Source of the DNA: an uncultured Peptococcaceae bacterium
Lineage (GTDB): Bacteria > Bacillota > Peptococcia > Peptococcales > Peptococcaceae
NCBI GenBank assembly: GCA_937922955.1
Contig: CALAKO010000003.1
Span: forward strand, 1-38,420
DNA: 38,420 nt
Direction: 5' to 3'
Position 1 is the first letter of the stretch. Every line of letters begins with the position of its first letter. Positions 23,538 to 32,145 of this stretch are shown piece after piece. Both the position numbers and the translations under genes were made by a program. The notes beneath the pieces are model-generated. The model did no database searches and was not told the origin of the DNA. It saw nothing but the letters and a program-made list of their open reading frames with translations.

Positions 23538-23750
23538 ATGATTCAATCCATTGATCAAGAAAAGTGTATTGGCTGTGGCACCTGTGTGGAAATCTGTCCG
23601 TTGGATACGATCCGCCTCGATGAAAATGGCAAAGCCTTCATTGCTTATGGAGACGACTGCATGACCTGTTTCAAATGTGAACGACTTTGCCCAGGTGGCG
23701 CCATCTTTGTGCATCCATTCAAAGAAGCGCTGCCAATGGCGTTTGAGTGA
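23538..23750 (+). CDS. 2[4Fe-4S] ferredoxin of the second flavoprotein pair
   Basis: 70 aa. Cluster motifs are Cys10, 13, 16, 20 (KCIGCGTCVEICP) and Cys41, 44, 47, 51 (DCMTCFKCERLCP). The N-terminal half closely matches the first ferredoxin, but the second motif has Met42 where the first protein has Trp46, and the tail is shorter. AAGGAGG lies about 8 bases before this ATG; an in-frame ATG at 23484 would fall in the hairpin. The flavoprotein gene follows after 14 bases. It is inferred to be its electron-transfer subunit. Confidence 0.9.
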   Translation: MIQSIDQEKCIGCGTCVEICPLDTIRLDENGKAFIAYGDDCMTCFKCERLCPGGAIFVHPFKEALPMAFE

Positions 23751-23764
23751 GTGGAGGTGTTGTG

Positions 23765-25498
23765 ATGGAACTGACAAATGTAAAAGACATCCGTCTAAAA
23801 ACCGATATTTTAATCATCGGTGGTGGTTCTGCTGGGTTATGGGCAGCAGACCGAGCAAAGGAACTCAATCCTGATCTGGATGTGCTGGTTGTCGATAAAG
23901 GGCCCGCCGACTGGGGTGGCCTGATGTCCATGTCTGGTGGGGACTTTGATGTCATTCTGCCAGGCGAAAACATTGACGACTGGGTGAAGGACCTTGTGTA
24001 TTATTACGATGGCCTTTGCAACCAGGAACTGGTGGAAACACTGCTCTCACAATCCTATGCGCGCATGCAGGATTATGAACGTTTGGGATGCCGCTTTTTC
24101 CGCAAAGAGGACGGTAGCCTCAAAGGTATTCCTCAGCGCGGGCTGCCGCATGTTAAGCTCTACCCAGCTCAGTATAAAGGCAAGGGCGGCGAGGACATGG
24201 CGCGCAACCTTATTAAAGAAGTAAAGGAACGCGGCGTTAAGCGCTTGGGCCGTATTTTAATCACAGATCTTTTAAAAGATGGCGAACGAGTTGTTGGTGC
24301 AGTGGGCTTTGATTCCCGCAGCGGCGATTTCTACATTATTGAGGCGCGTGCTGTGATTCTTTCAACCGGCTGGACCGGCTGGAAGACTTCTTATGGTAAA
24401 AACACCACCACTGGCGAAGGCGCAGAATTGGCCTTTAAAGCCGGTGCTAAACTTAGCAATTTTGAATTTGGCCGCGTTTGGAACGTGCCAAAGCTCTTTG
24501 GGTGGGAAGGACAGACGGCGCTCTTTCCACTGGGGGCAAAGGTGGTCAATGGCGTTGGCGAGCCTTTAATGGATCCTTATTCTCCAGTGCTTGGTGCGAA
24601 CACCGACCCGCATTTCACGACTCTGGCAATGGCTGTTGAACATCGCAAAGGCAATGGGCCGTTCTATCTTGACATTAGTGCGGTCAACCCAGATGATCTG
24701 GTGCTGTTGAAACCTCAGGATGGCTGGCAAAAACTGAACTATGATAAGCTTTGCGATCTTGGCATTGATATGTTTAAGGAAAACAGCGAATGGATCCCAC
24801 AGCTGACTTGTGGCTTTGGCGGCGTGGAAGCCGAACTTGACGGCTACACCGGTGTGCCTGGTCTCTATGCTGCTGGTACCGCACGCAGCCTGGACCCAGG
24901 TGTTTACATGGGCGGCTTTGCTCTCGAAACCACCGCTTCTGGCGGTTACATGACCGGTGAAGCAGTGGTTAAAGCCTTGCAGAACGATGTTCAGGGCGGC
25001 GCTTTAGATGAGGCGGTTATTGCTGAAAAGAAAGCCGCGCTGTACGCGCAGATTGGCGATGATGGCATCGCTCCTCACGATGTACTGCGTGCCATCCAGG
25101 AAACTCTTTTCCCTTACGAAGTTTCCATCATCAAGAGCGAACGCTCTTTGAACGAAGCGCTCGATAAGCTGCATCAAATTCAGCAAGATCTGCTGCCACG
25201 CATGAAGGCGAAAGATCCTCATTTCCTGCTCAAGCTCATTGAAGTACAAGGCATCTCCTTCATCAGTGAACTTTATTTGCAGGCTTCGCTGCTGCGCAAG
25301 GAATCTCGTGCTGGTCATTTCCGCGAAGATTATCCAACACGCAACAACGACGAATTCCTGGCATGGATTGTGGCCGAACAGGATGAGCAAGGCGACATTG
25401 CTTATTCTAAAAAACCAGTGCCAGTGGAACGCTATAAGCATAAAATTGACAAATACTATTCGGACAACTTTACGTTCTCCCAGATTTTTTCAGAATAG
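23765..25498 (+). CDS. FAD-dependent oxidoreductase, fumarate reductase/AprA-like
   Basis: 577 aa. The N-terminal FAD motif is LIIGGGSAGLWAA (about 16-28). The loop DKGPADWGGLMSMSGGD replaces the RRSG loop of its neighbour. The second FAD stretch is GLYAAGTARSLDPGVYMGG, and the C-terminus has ESRAGHFREDYP, a clear fumarate-reductase-type tail. No covalent-FAD His, signal peptide or added domains. GGAGG lies 7 bases before ATG 23765; an in-frame GTG at 23747 is less likely. It ends the operon. The two flavoproteins are only distantly alike, so they probably act on different substrates or in opposite directions, not as simple duplicates. Confidence 0.85.
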   Translation: MELTNVKDIRLKTDILIIGGGSAGLWAADRAKELNPDLDVLVVDKGPADWGGLMSMSGGDFDVILPGENIDDWVKDLVYYYDGLCNQELVETLLSQSYARMQDYERLGCRFFRKEDGSLKGIPQRGLPHVKLYPAQYKGKGGEDMARNLIKEVKERGVKRLGRILITDLLKDGERVVGAVGFDSRSGDFYIIEARAVILSTGWTGWKTSYGKNTTTGEGAELAFKAGAKLSNFEFGRVWNVPKLFGWEGQTALFPLGAKVVNGVGEPLMDPYSPVLGANTDPHFTTLAMAVEHRKGNGPFYLDISAVNPDDLVLLKPQDGWQKLNYDKLCDLGIDMFKENSEWIPQLTCGFGGVEAELDGYTGVPGLYAAGTARSLDPGVYMGGFALETTASGGYMTGEAVVKALQNDVQGGALDEAVIAEKKAALYAQIGDDGIAPHDVLRAIQETLFPYEVSIIKSERSLNEALDKLHQIQQDLLPRMKAKDPHFLLKLIEVQGISFISELYLQASLLRKESRAGHFREDYPTRNNDEFLAWIVAEQDEQGDIAYSKKPVPVERYKHKIDKYYSDNFTFSQIFSE

Positions 25499-25572
25499 GG
25501 AGAAGAAAAATAATCACTCATTTTTAACAAGAAGTTTCTCTTATTTTCTAAACCTTTCCTATATCTTGGAAG

Positions 25573-25606
25573 CGGCGCACAGTCCCCCTGTGCGCCGTTT
25601 TCTTTG
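25573..25606 (+). terminator. Rho-independent terminator of the flavoprotein operon
   Basis: GGCGCACAG / CTGTGCGCC, a perfect 9-bp GC-rich stem with a 5-base loop, followed by GTTTTCTTT. Confidence 0.88.
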
Positions 25607-25724
25607 TTGAAAAATGGATTGTTTTGACATTGAAACGTTCTTGCCGATAAAAGGTGGTACTGTGGTTCAAAATGTGCCCTCAAAAACACTGTTGTTATTT
25701 TGTGAGATTTTGCGGAGGTTTGGC

Positions 25725-25733
25725 TGGTATACT
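25725..25733 (+). promoter_or_regulatory. Extended -10 promoter of the two-component system
   Basis: TGG-TATACT at 25725-25733 with only a poor -35. It is followed at once by AAGGAGG and the ATG at 25755, giving a very short leader. Confidence 0.6.
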
Positions 25734-25754
25734 GAAAGGAAGGAGGCGAGAATC

Positions 25755-26471
25755 ATGCAGGAAAAGATTTTGGTGGTGGAGGATGATGCTGTGCTCAATA
25801 GTATGATCGATTATCATTTGCGTGGTGCAGGCTATGCGGTGACGAGCGCACATACGGCTGCTGAGGCAGAGAAAGCAATGGAGACAACAGCGTTCGACAT
25901 GGCGCTGCTCGATGTCAATTTGCCGGATGGGGACGGGTTTGCGCTCTGTCGGCAGCTCAAGGCCATGCAGCCGGCAGCTATCGTGCTTTTCCTTACGGCC
26001 AATGATCAGGAAGCCAATCAGATTCGCGGCTATGAGTTGGGAGCGGTGGATTATATCACCAAGCCTTTTTATATTGGCGCGCTGCAACGAAAAATTCAGG
26101 CATTGTTTGCCATGGCGGCGCATCATGCGCCAGGCACGTCGCTGTATGACGATGGCCAATTGCTGCTGGATTTTGCAGCACAAACAGCGCATTTCGAAGG
26201 AAAAATGCTGCGGCTTACGGCTATGGAGTTCAAGGTGCTGGATCTTTTCTGTCGCCATCCACAACAAGTGCTGACACGGCGGCAGCTGTTGGAAAAACTC
26301 TGGGATTGCGACGCGCGTTTTGTCGAGGAACATACTTTGACGGCGACGGTGAGCCGCATTCGCGGGAAACTTGAAGCCGCTGGCGCACAGGGCTATATTA
26401 AGACGGTGTACGGTATGGGTTACCAATGGGTGGGAGGTGCGGCATCATGCAGCCAAATGAATGGTCGCTGA
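25755..26471 (+). CDS. OmpR-family response regulator
   Basis: 238 aa. The receiver domain (1-120) has the acidic pair Asp10/Asp11, phosphoacceptor Asp53 (LLDVNLPD) and Lys103 (YITKPF). The C-terminal winged HTH (about 135-235) has LRLTAMEFKVLDLF and ends with TVYGMGYQW. AAGGAGG lies 9 bases before the ATG. The histidine kinase gene overlaps its end by 25 bases. It probably controls the FtsX-type ABC transporter encoded 2.4 kb downstream, since such pairs are commonly linked. That is inference. Confidence 0.95.
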   Translation: MQEKILVVEDDAVLNSMIDYHLRGAGYAVTSAHTAAEAEKAMETTAFDMALLDVNLPDGDGFALCRQLKAMQPAAIVLFLTANDQEANQIRGYELGAVDYITKPFYIGALQRKIQALFAMAAHHAPGTSLYDDGQLLLDFAAQTAHFEGKMLRLTAMEFKVLDLFCRHPQQVLTRRQLLEKLWDCDARFVEEHTLTATVSRIRGKLEAAGAQGYIKTVYGMGYQWVGGAASCSQMNGR

Positions 26472-27487
26472 AAACATGCTTTTCTTCTATTCTATTGGCC
26501 ATGCTGACTGTGATGATGGCGCTCAGTATAGTTGCCTGGCGCTGTGTTGGCGAAACGTGGATCCTCGCGTTTGCTGCGGCATTGATGCTCTGTGCCTTGC
26601 TCGGGAATTATGCCTGTATACAGGTCTTAGCCGGGCGGCTGCAGCGTTTCAGTGACGAGCTTTGCGCAACCATTACGCGTATGATGGAGTCAGACGCATC
26701 ATTGCCGGTGCCTCGCGACAGTGAAGCGCTTTTTGACCGCATCAGCCAACGTTTGCTGCGGCTCCAAACGGTGCAGCAGAGTCAGAGACGTCGTCTGGAT
26801 GAAGAGCGTCAGGCGCTGCAGGGATTGGTGTCAGATATCGCTCATCAGGTACGTACACCAATGAGCAACATACAGATGCTTTGCGATACCTTGTTGGAGC
26901 AGTCGCTCAGTGATGAGAATTGTCGTACTTTTCTTGGTACGATGCGTGTTCAGACGGATAAGCTGGCTTTTCTGATCGAAGCACTGGTCAAAACGTCGCG
27001 ATTGGAAACGGGCCTGGTGCATATAGAAAAACGCTTGTTGCCAGTGTATGATACGGTGGCGCAGGCTCTAAGCGGTGTTGTGTCGGCTGCTGAACAGAAA
27101 AAAATCACAGTGACGGTGGATTGTCCGGAGAATCTGCAGCTGTCGCACGATAGCCGTTGGACGGCAGAGGCGCTCTTCAATCTGCTGGACAATGCAGTGA
27201 AGTATGCGCCAGTTGGTGGTAAGGTAAGGCTTGCTGTGACCAGTGGTGAGATGTTTGCTGCGTTTAGTGTTCATGATAATGGGCCAGGAATTCCAGAGAG
27301 TCAGCAGGCGCAGGTGTTTCAACGTTTCTATCGAGCGCCGTCTGTGCATGAGATTCCAGGCGTTGGTTTGGGACTGTATCTGGCGCGCGAAATCGTGACT
27401 CGACAGGGTGGTTACATTCGATTAAGCTCAGCACCAGGTCAGGGTACTGAATTTTCCATTATGCTGCCGTTGCGAGAGACAATTTAA
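26447..27487 (+). CDS. Sensor histidine kinase
   Basis: 346 aa. Two closely spaced membrane helices (about 9-31 and 36-60) leave almost no outside loop, as in intramembrane-sensing kinases that work with ABC transporters. HAMP-like and coiled regions follow. The phosphoacceptor is His133 in SDIAHQVRTPMSN. The N box NLLDNAVKYAP, G1 box DNGPGIP and G2 box GVGLGLYLA form the ATPase. GGAGGTG lies 9 bases before ATG 26447, which is inside the regulator gene. The absence of a sensor domain suggests it reads the signal through a partner, possibly the nearby FtsX permease. Confidence 0.93.
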   Translation: MQPNEWSLKTCFSSILLAMLTVMMALSIVAWRCVGETWILAFAAALMLCALLGNYACIQVLAGRLQRFSDELCATITRMMESDASLPVPRDSEALFDRISQRLLRLQTVQQSQRRRLDEERQALQGLVSDIAHQVRTPMSNIQMLCDTLLEQSLSDENCRTFLGTMRVQTDKLAFLIEALVKTSRLETGLVHIEKRLLPVYDTVAQALSGVVSAAEQKKITVTVDCPENLQLSHDSRWTAEALFNLLDNAVKYAPVGGKVRLAVTSGEMFAAFSVHDNGPGIPESQQAQVFQRFYRAPSVHEIPGVGLGLYLAREIVTRQGGYIRLSSAPGQGTEFSIMLPLRETI

Positions 27488-27495
27488 AGGGAGAC

Positions 27496-27525
27496 TTGCA
27501 GATGAGGAGTGGAATCAGTTAGAAT
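27496..27525 (+). promoter_or_regulatory. Probable promoter of the udp-cdd operon
   Basis: TTGCAG (27496-27501), an 18-base spacer and TAGAAT (27520-27525), directly after the kinase gene. Confidence 0.5.
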
Positions 27526-27551
27526 GGCAATAACAGAAAGGGTGTGAGGCA

Positions 27552-28331
27552 ATGATCAATTATTCAGAAGACGCAAACAGGCTCTATCACATACAGGTGG
27601 GCAAGGGGGAGGTCGGTCGTTATGTGCTCCTGCCTGGTGATCCTAAGCGTTGTGCGAAAATCGCTCAGTATTTTGATGATGCGCAGTTGGTGGCCGACAG
27701 CCGTGAATTTGTGACTTATACGGGCTATCTCGACGGCGAAATGGTGAGTGTAACATCTACGGGTATCGGTGGGCCATCGTCGGCGATTGCCATGGAGGAA
27801 CTGGTCATGGCCGGGGCCGATACCTTTGTGCGTGTTGGCACCTGCGGCGGTATGCAGCTGGATGTCATGAGCGGCGACATCGTTGTGGCCAATGGCGCCA
27901 TTCGCATGGAAGGAACAAGCCGCGAGTATGCGCCGATTGAGTTTCCAGCGGTGGCTGATCTAGAGGTAACCAATGCGCTTGTGGCGGCAGCGAAGTCCTT
28001 GCAGCTGCCTCATCATGTGGGCGTGGTGCAATGCAAAGATTCGTTTTATGGTCAGCACTCGCCGGAAACAAAGCCTGTGAGCGTTGAGCTTACGCAGAAG
28101 TGGGAGGCCTGGAAACGTCTCGGATGTTTGGCCTCTGAGATGGAATCGGCGGCCCTTTTTATTGTTGCAAGCACTCTCAAGGTGCGCTGTGGTTCCTGCT
28201 TCCTTGTCATGGCCAATCAGGAGCGTGCGACTGCGGGGTTGGACAATCCGGTGGTGCACGAAACCGATGCGGCCATTCGAACGGGCATCGAAGCGATACG
28301 GCGGTTGATCCGCGCCGACAGGGAGAAGTGA
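27552..28331 (+). CDS. udp: Uridine phosphorylase
   Basis: 259 aa. It splits uridine with phosphate into uracil and ribose 1-phosphate. Motifs of the NP-I family are present: VLLPGDPKRC (phosphate-binding Gly and Asp), the TGIGGPS loop, RVGTCGGMQ, and SEMESAALF, which binds the ribose. Uracil selectivity is suggested by the CKDSFYGQH region. Purine nucleoside phosphorylases of the DeoD type are shorter, so Udp is the better call. cdd follows after 3 bases, so the pair channels cytidine through uridine to uracil. Confidence 0.9.
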   Translation: MINYSEDANRLYHIQVGKGEVGRYVLLPGDPKRCAKIAQYFDDAQLVADSREFVTYTGYLDGEMVSVTSTGIGGPSSAIAMEELVMAGADTFVRVGTCGGMQLDVMSGDIVVANGAIRMEGTSREYAPIEFPAVADLEVTNALVAAAKSLQLPHHVGVVQCKDSFYGQHSPETKPVSVELTQKWEAWKRLGCLASEMESAALFIVASTLKVRCGSCFLVMANQERATAGLDNPVVHETDAAIRTGIEAIRRLIRADREK

Positions 28332-28334
28332 GCA

Positions 28335-28763
28335 ATGAACGAGGCCACGATTCGAACCTTGATTACCAGAGCGCTGGCTCAGAGAGAGCTGGCCTATGCA
28401 CCGTATTCTCATTTTCAGGTAGGAGCAGCGCTGCTGACGACAGATGGTGCCATTTATACCGGCTGCAACATTGAGAACGCTGCCTATACGCCGACCAACT
28501 GTGCCGAACGCACGGCGTTTTTCAAAGCGATCAGCGAAGGGGCGCGAGATTTTACTGCCATTGCCATTGTTGGCGGTGCAGAGGGGGAAGCTCCCAGTGA
28601 CTACACGGCGCCTTGTGGCGTATGTCGTCAGGTGATGCAAGAATTTTGCGCGCCGGATGATTTTACCATTGTCCTAGCTCACAACGAGGACGATTATCGC
28701 TTGATGACTTTGCGGGAGCTTTTGCCGGAAGGTTTTGGGCCCGATAATTTAACACAGACTTAG
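28335..28763 (+). CDS. cdd: Cytidine deaminase
   Basis: 142 aa, the homotetrameric small type. It converts cytidine and deoxycytidine to uridine and deoxyuridine. Zinc ligands are Cys56 (CAE, with catalytic Glu58), Cys94 and Cys97 (PCGVC). FQVGAALLT and GCNIENAAY are the substrate-binding stretches. It ends the operon at a strong terminator. Adjacency to udp fits nucleoside salvage. Confidence 0.96.
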   Translation: MNEATIRTLITRALAQRELAYAPYSHFQVGAALLTTDGAIYTGCNIENAAYTPTNCAERTAFFKAISEGARDFTAIAIVGGAEGEAPSDYTAPCGVCRQVMQEFCAPDDFTIVLAHNEDDYRLMTLRELLPEGFGPDNLTQT

Positions 28764-28770
28764 CAAGCAA

Positions 28771-28812
28771 CAGGCGCGCATGTTCGCAGTAGAACGTGCG
28801 CGCCTGCTTTTT
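28771..28812 (+). terminator. Rho-independent terminator of the udp-cdd operon
   Basis: A 15-bp GC-rich stem (CAGGCGCGCATGTTC / GAACGTGCGCGCCTG, one wobble) around a 6-base loop, then CTTTTTA. Confidence 0.9.
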
Positions 28813-28869
28813 ACGGAGGATTCTGTGACCTTTGATCGTTATACTGGCAGCAGAAAGGAAGTGAAGAAC

Positions 28870-29553
28870 ATGTGTATTTTGGAAACGGTTGATCTGCACA
28901 AGACCTACGGTGAAGGTGCCAGCCTCGTTCGTGCTCTTGACGGCGTGAGTCTGACAATTCGCGAAGGGGAGTTTGTGGCTGTTGTCGGCACTTCTGGCAG
29001 CGGGAAGTCCACGTTGCTGCACATGATGGGTGGGCTGGACACGCCGAGCAGCGGGCAGGTGTTTGTCCGCGGCAAGGAGCTCGGAGCTATGAGCGATGAG
29101 GCGCGTACCATCTTTCGCAGGCGCAACATTGGCTTTGTGTTTCAGAATTACAATCTGGTGCCGATATTGAATGTGTACGAAAACATTGTATTGCCAGTGG
29201 AACTGGATGGGGATCGAGTGGACACGGCATTTTTTGAACAGGTGGTTGCCATGCTGGGTTTGGACGATAAGCTGGACAATCTGCCGGCAGCATTGTCTGG
29301 CGGTCAGCAGCAACGTGTGGCCATTGCCAGGGCATTGATCACCAAGCCGGCTCTGATTCTCGCTGATGAACCGACGGGTAATCTGGACAGCCGCACCAGT
29401 GCCGATGTATTGGGATTGATTCGGCGTACCAGCGTGGAATTTGATCAGACGGTGGTGATGATCACGCATAATAATGACATCGCCTGCCTTGCCGACCGCA
29501 TCATTCGTATTGAGGATGGCCGTGTTGTCCATGAGGGAGGCGAGATGTCATGA
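28870..29553 (+). CDS. ABC transporter ATP-binding protein, LolD/MacB/BceA type
   Basis: 227 aa, the compact ATPase of FtsX-type transporters. Walker A is GTSGSGKST (about 40-48), the signature LSGGQQQR, Walker B LILADEPTG, and the switch His ITHN. ATG 28870 is chosen with AGGAAG upstream; the frame is open to 28780 through a terminator. TATACT at 28840-28845 is a possible -10. The permease start overlaps its stop by 4 bases. Such pairs act as mechanotransmission or lipid- and peptide-handling machines rather than classic pumps. Confidence 0.93.
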   Translation: MCILETVDLHKTYGEGASLVRALDGVSLTIREGEFVAVVGTSGSGKSTLLHMMGGLDTPSSGQVFVRGKELGAMSDEARTIFRRRNIGFVFQNYNLVPILNVYENIVLPVELDGDRVDTAFFEQVVAMLGLDDKLDNLPAALSGGQQQRVAIARALITKPALILADEPTGNLDSRTSADVLGLIRRTSVEFDQTVVMITHNNDIACLADRIIRIEDGRVVHEGGEMS

Positions 29554-31979
29554 GAAGGCCTTTTGAAAATGACACTTCTTCTGTCGTTCACAAGTTATCA
29601 AAACGCTCGTTGACTCACGACCGCAAAAGTGCGGCTCTGCTCGTGCTGACGATTGCTTTGGCGGTGGCAATGGTGCTGGCAATCGCCCTGGCTTCGGCGG
29701 GCATGGCGGAAAAGGCGAAAGATCCGTATCGTCAGCAGGCACAGGTGACGGTGGTTGGGGCAAACGACGAACAGTTGCAGGCCATGCGTGCCGCTGAGGG
29801 GATCGAATGGGTCGGCGAGTACGCAGCGCTGGGGTATTCGCATCAAAATGGCACCGAATTGTTGGTGGTCTATGGGGATGCCGACTATCTTGACAAACAG
29901 GCACCGCTGTCTGTTGAGGGACGGCTGCCAGTGGCGAATGACGAAATCATGCTCGAGCGTGATTATTTGCAACGACAAGGCTGGTCGCTGCAGGTGGGCG
30001 ACCGAGTGGAAATGGATTTGACTGGATTGGGCACAACGGCCTCCTACCGTCTCAGCGGTATTGTTGAAAACGAAAGCAACGACGACAGTCTTTATACCGT
30101 CTATGTGAGCAAGACACTGGCACAGACCCTTGCTGATGATACGATGGACGGCCATTGGCAGATCACCGCTTATACGAGAATGGAGACGGAGGATATTTCG
30201 GCAGATGGGCTGACGGCTCTAGCTGGAGAGCTTTTGACGCCCTTGGGCGTTGCGGAGCAGCAAATTTTTCTGACCGATTATTTTGCAGCCATGAATGGCG
30301 CCGTGGGCGGCGGGCTGCACCTTTCGATTCCATTGCTGGCGATGATCACTGGCGTCTTGGCAGCGGTGATCGTTTATGGCGTGTTTTACACGATGATAGT
30401 TAAAAACGTACAGATGCTGGGGCAGCTGCGCACCATTGGCATGACGACACGGCAGGTGCGGCGCATGATGCGGCGAAGCGGTCGTCGTCTCGCTGTACAG
30501 GGCATTTGTCTTGGTTTGATGATGGGTACGTTATTGGGATTTATTATTTGTCCTGGCGGTTTTCGCTTGCCGACGGCGCTGATCTATGGCAGCGTGAGCG
30601 CAGCGATTGCCTGGATGGCGGTGACGCTGGCCATCTGGCGGCCAGTGCGCATTGCTGCCAGAATTTCGCCCATCGAAGGCAGCCGTTATCTTGCGGCACA
30701 TGGCAGCCGCAAGCACAGGCACCGTCGTCATCGTCCTTTGACACCAGCACGTTTGGCGGCCATCAACCTTGGCCGCAGCCGGTTTAAAACGGCGTTCACA
30801 CTGCTGGCCCTCTCTCTCAGTGGAGCGCTCTTTCTAGCAGTGGCAACGGTGGCTGGCTCTATTGACGCAGAGAAACAGGCGCGGTTTGAATATTATCCGG
30901 CTGGTGATATTGAGGTGATGTTGCAGGGAGTGGCGCGTTCGACCTTTGAAGCCAATGGCGAGTACAATTACGACACCCGCTTGCAGCAGGAGGACAATCC
31001 ATTGTCCGATCCGGCGCTCAATGAGGCACTTCTGTCTATCGACGGCGTGGAAAAGGTGACAGCGCACAAGGCCATTCGGGCCACCATTGAAATGCCCTGG
31101 GATATGGGCAGCATTTTGTCGCAGGATAGCTTGGTGCCGGTGATTGACCGTGAGGATTTTAATGCCATTGCTGCGCTGCTGACAGATGGTACGCCGGATT
31201 ATGAAGCAATGAGCGCTGACAATGGCATTCTCATCAATAACAAGTATGGCAAGGTTGGCGATCGTTTCTCGGTCAGTGTGCGTGGAATAGACGGTGAGAA
31301 AAAAACGTTCACTGCAACAGCTGTGGGCAGTTTCGATCCGGAGGCGCTGATGGCTGCTTATCCTCTGGTGCCAGGTTCTCCCACGTTTTTACTGACGGTG
31401 GACAGTGTCGAGCAACTGACCGGGGTGCAGGATTTGACAGGCGTTCTGACGGTGCAGACTGCGGATGGTGCTTTCGAATCGGTGAGAAAACAAATCAGAC
31501 GGATGGCCGATGCCAGCGATACCATTGATGAGAATGACATTTTGCAGACCATCACAAACATTCAGACCATCAATGGCATCACCATTCGCAATCTTTATCT
31601 GGTGGCGATGGTACTCTTTTTATTTGGTGGGCTCAGTATGAGTAATATGCTCATCGTTGATTTGCGCAGCCGTCAACGGGAATTTGGCCTTCTTGAGGCA
31701 GTGGGCGCGACGCAGCGTCAGTTGCGTCGGATGCTGTTTTGGGAGATGGGTACGATTCTTGGCGTGACAGGCCTGCTTAGTCTTTTAGTCGGGGCTGTGG
31801 CCAGTGCCATTGCCTGCGCGCGCATCGATGCCCTGCATCACTGTATCAATGTGGCGCTGCCTTGGCCATTTTTGCTGGCTTTCCTTACGCTGCTGTTTGT
31901 CATTGGCGGAGTGACCATCGCTGTTGCTTGGCGGCAATTGCGCCGACGTTCGGTTCTCGCTGCTGTTCGCAATGAGTGA
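29550..31979 (+). CDS. FtsX-type ABC transporter permease
   Basis: 809 aa. One N-terminal membrane helix (about 30-52), an outside domain of about 200 residues, a first FtsX core with helices near 258-283, 310-335 and 340-362, another helix near 412-432, a second large outside domain (about 440-680), and a C-terminal FtsX core (about 690-800). The two-core layout resembles lipoprotein- or peptide-handling permeases (DUF214-like) of Bacillota. The start overlaps the ATPase stop. No terminator is seen after it. The two-component genes upstream suggest regulation by an envelope signal. The cargo is unknown. Confidence 0.88.
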   Translation: MRRPFENDTSSVVHKLSKRSLTHDRKSAALLVLTIALAVAMVLAIALASAGMAEKAKDPYRQQAQVTVVGANDEQLQAMRAAEGIEWVGEYAALGYSHQNGTELLVVYGDADYLDKQAPLSVEGRLPVANDEIMLERDYLQRQGWSLQVGDRVEMDLTGLGTTASYRLSGIVENESNDDSLYTVYVSKTLAQTLADDTMDGHWQITAYTRMETEDISADGLTALAGELLTPLGVAEQQIFLTDYFAAMNGAVGGGLHLSIPLLAMITGVLAAVIVYGVFYTMIVKNVQMLGQLRTIGMTTRQVRRMMRRSGRRLAVQGICLGLMMGTLLGFIICPGGFRLPTALIYGSVSAAIAWMAVTLAIWRPVRIAARISPIEGSRYLAAHGSRKHRHRRHRPLTPARLAAINLGRSRFKTAFTLLALSLSGALFLAVATVAGSIDAEKQARFEYYPAGDIEVMLQGVARSTFEANGEYNYDTRLQQEDNPLSDPALNEALLSIDGVEKVTAHKAIRATIEMPWDMGSILSQDSLVPVIDREDFNAIAALLTDGTPDYEAMSADNGILINNKYGKVGDRFSVSVRGIDGEKKTFTATAVGSFDPEALMAAYPLVPGSPTFLLTVDSVEQLTGVQDLTGVLTVQTADGAFESVRKQIRRMADASDTIDENDILQTITNIQTINGITIRNLYLVAMVLFLFGGLSMSNMLIVDLRSRQREFGLLEAVGATQRQLRRMLFWEMGTILGVTGLLSLLVGAVASAIACARIDALHHCINVALPWPFLLAFLTLLFVIGGVTIAVAWRQLRRRSVLAAVRNE

Positions 31980-32057
31980 TGACGGAAGAGTCCCGCGAAC
32001 AACGCTCATTCTTATTATTAGCTGGTCAGTATTTGACTAGATGCGTATATTTACCTA

Positions 32058-32066
32058 TGGTAAAAT
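32058..32066 (+). promoter_or_regulatory. Possible extended -10 promoter of the MFS gene
   Basis: TGG-TAAAAT (32058-32066). TTGACT lies upstream at 32033-32038, but 22 bases away, which is too far. The leader then contains a stem, TGCGGTCG / CGACCGCA (about 32075-32105), without a T run. Confidence 0.4.
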
Positions 32067-32145
32067 TTCTGTAATGCGGTCGCATGGCGAATGCCAACGA
32101 CCGCACTATGATTTTATGCTGGTCAAAAAGAATGGAGAGTGAGCA

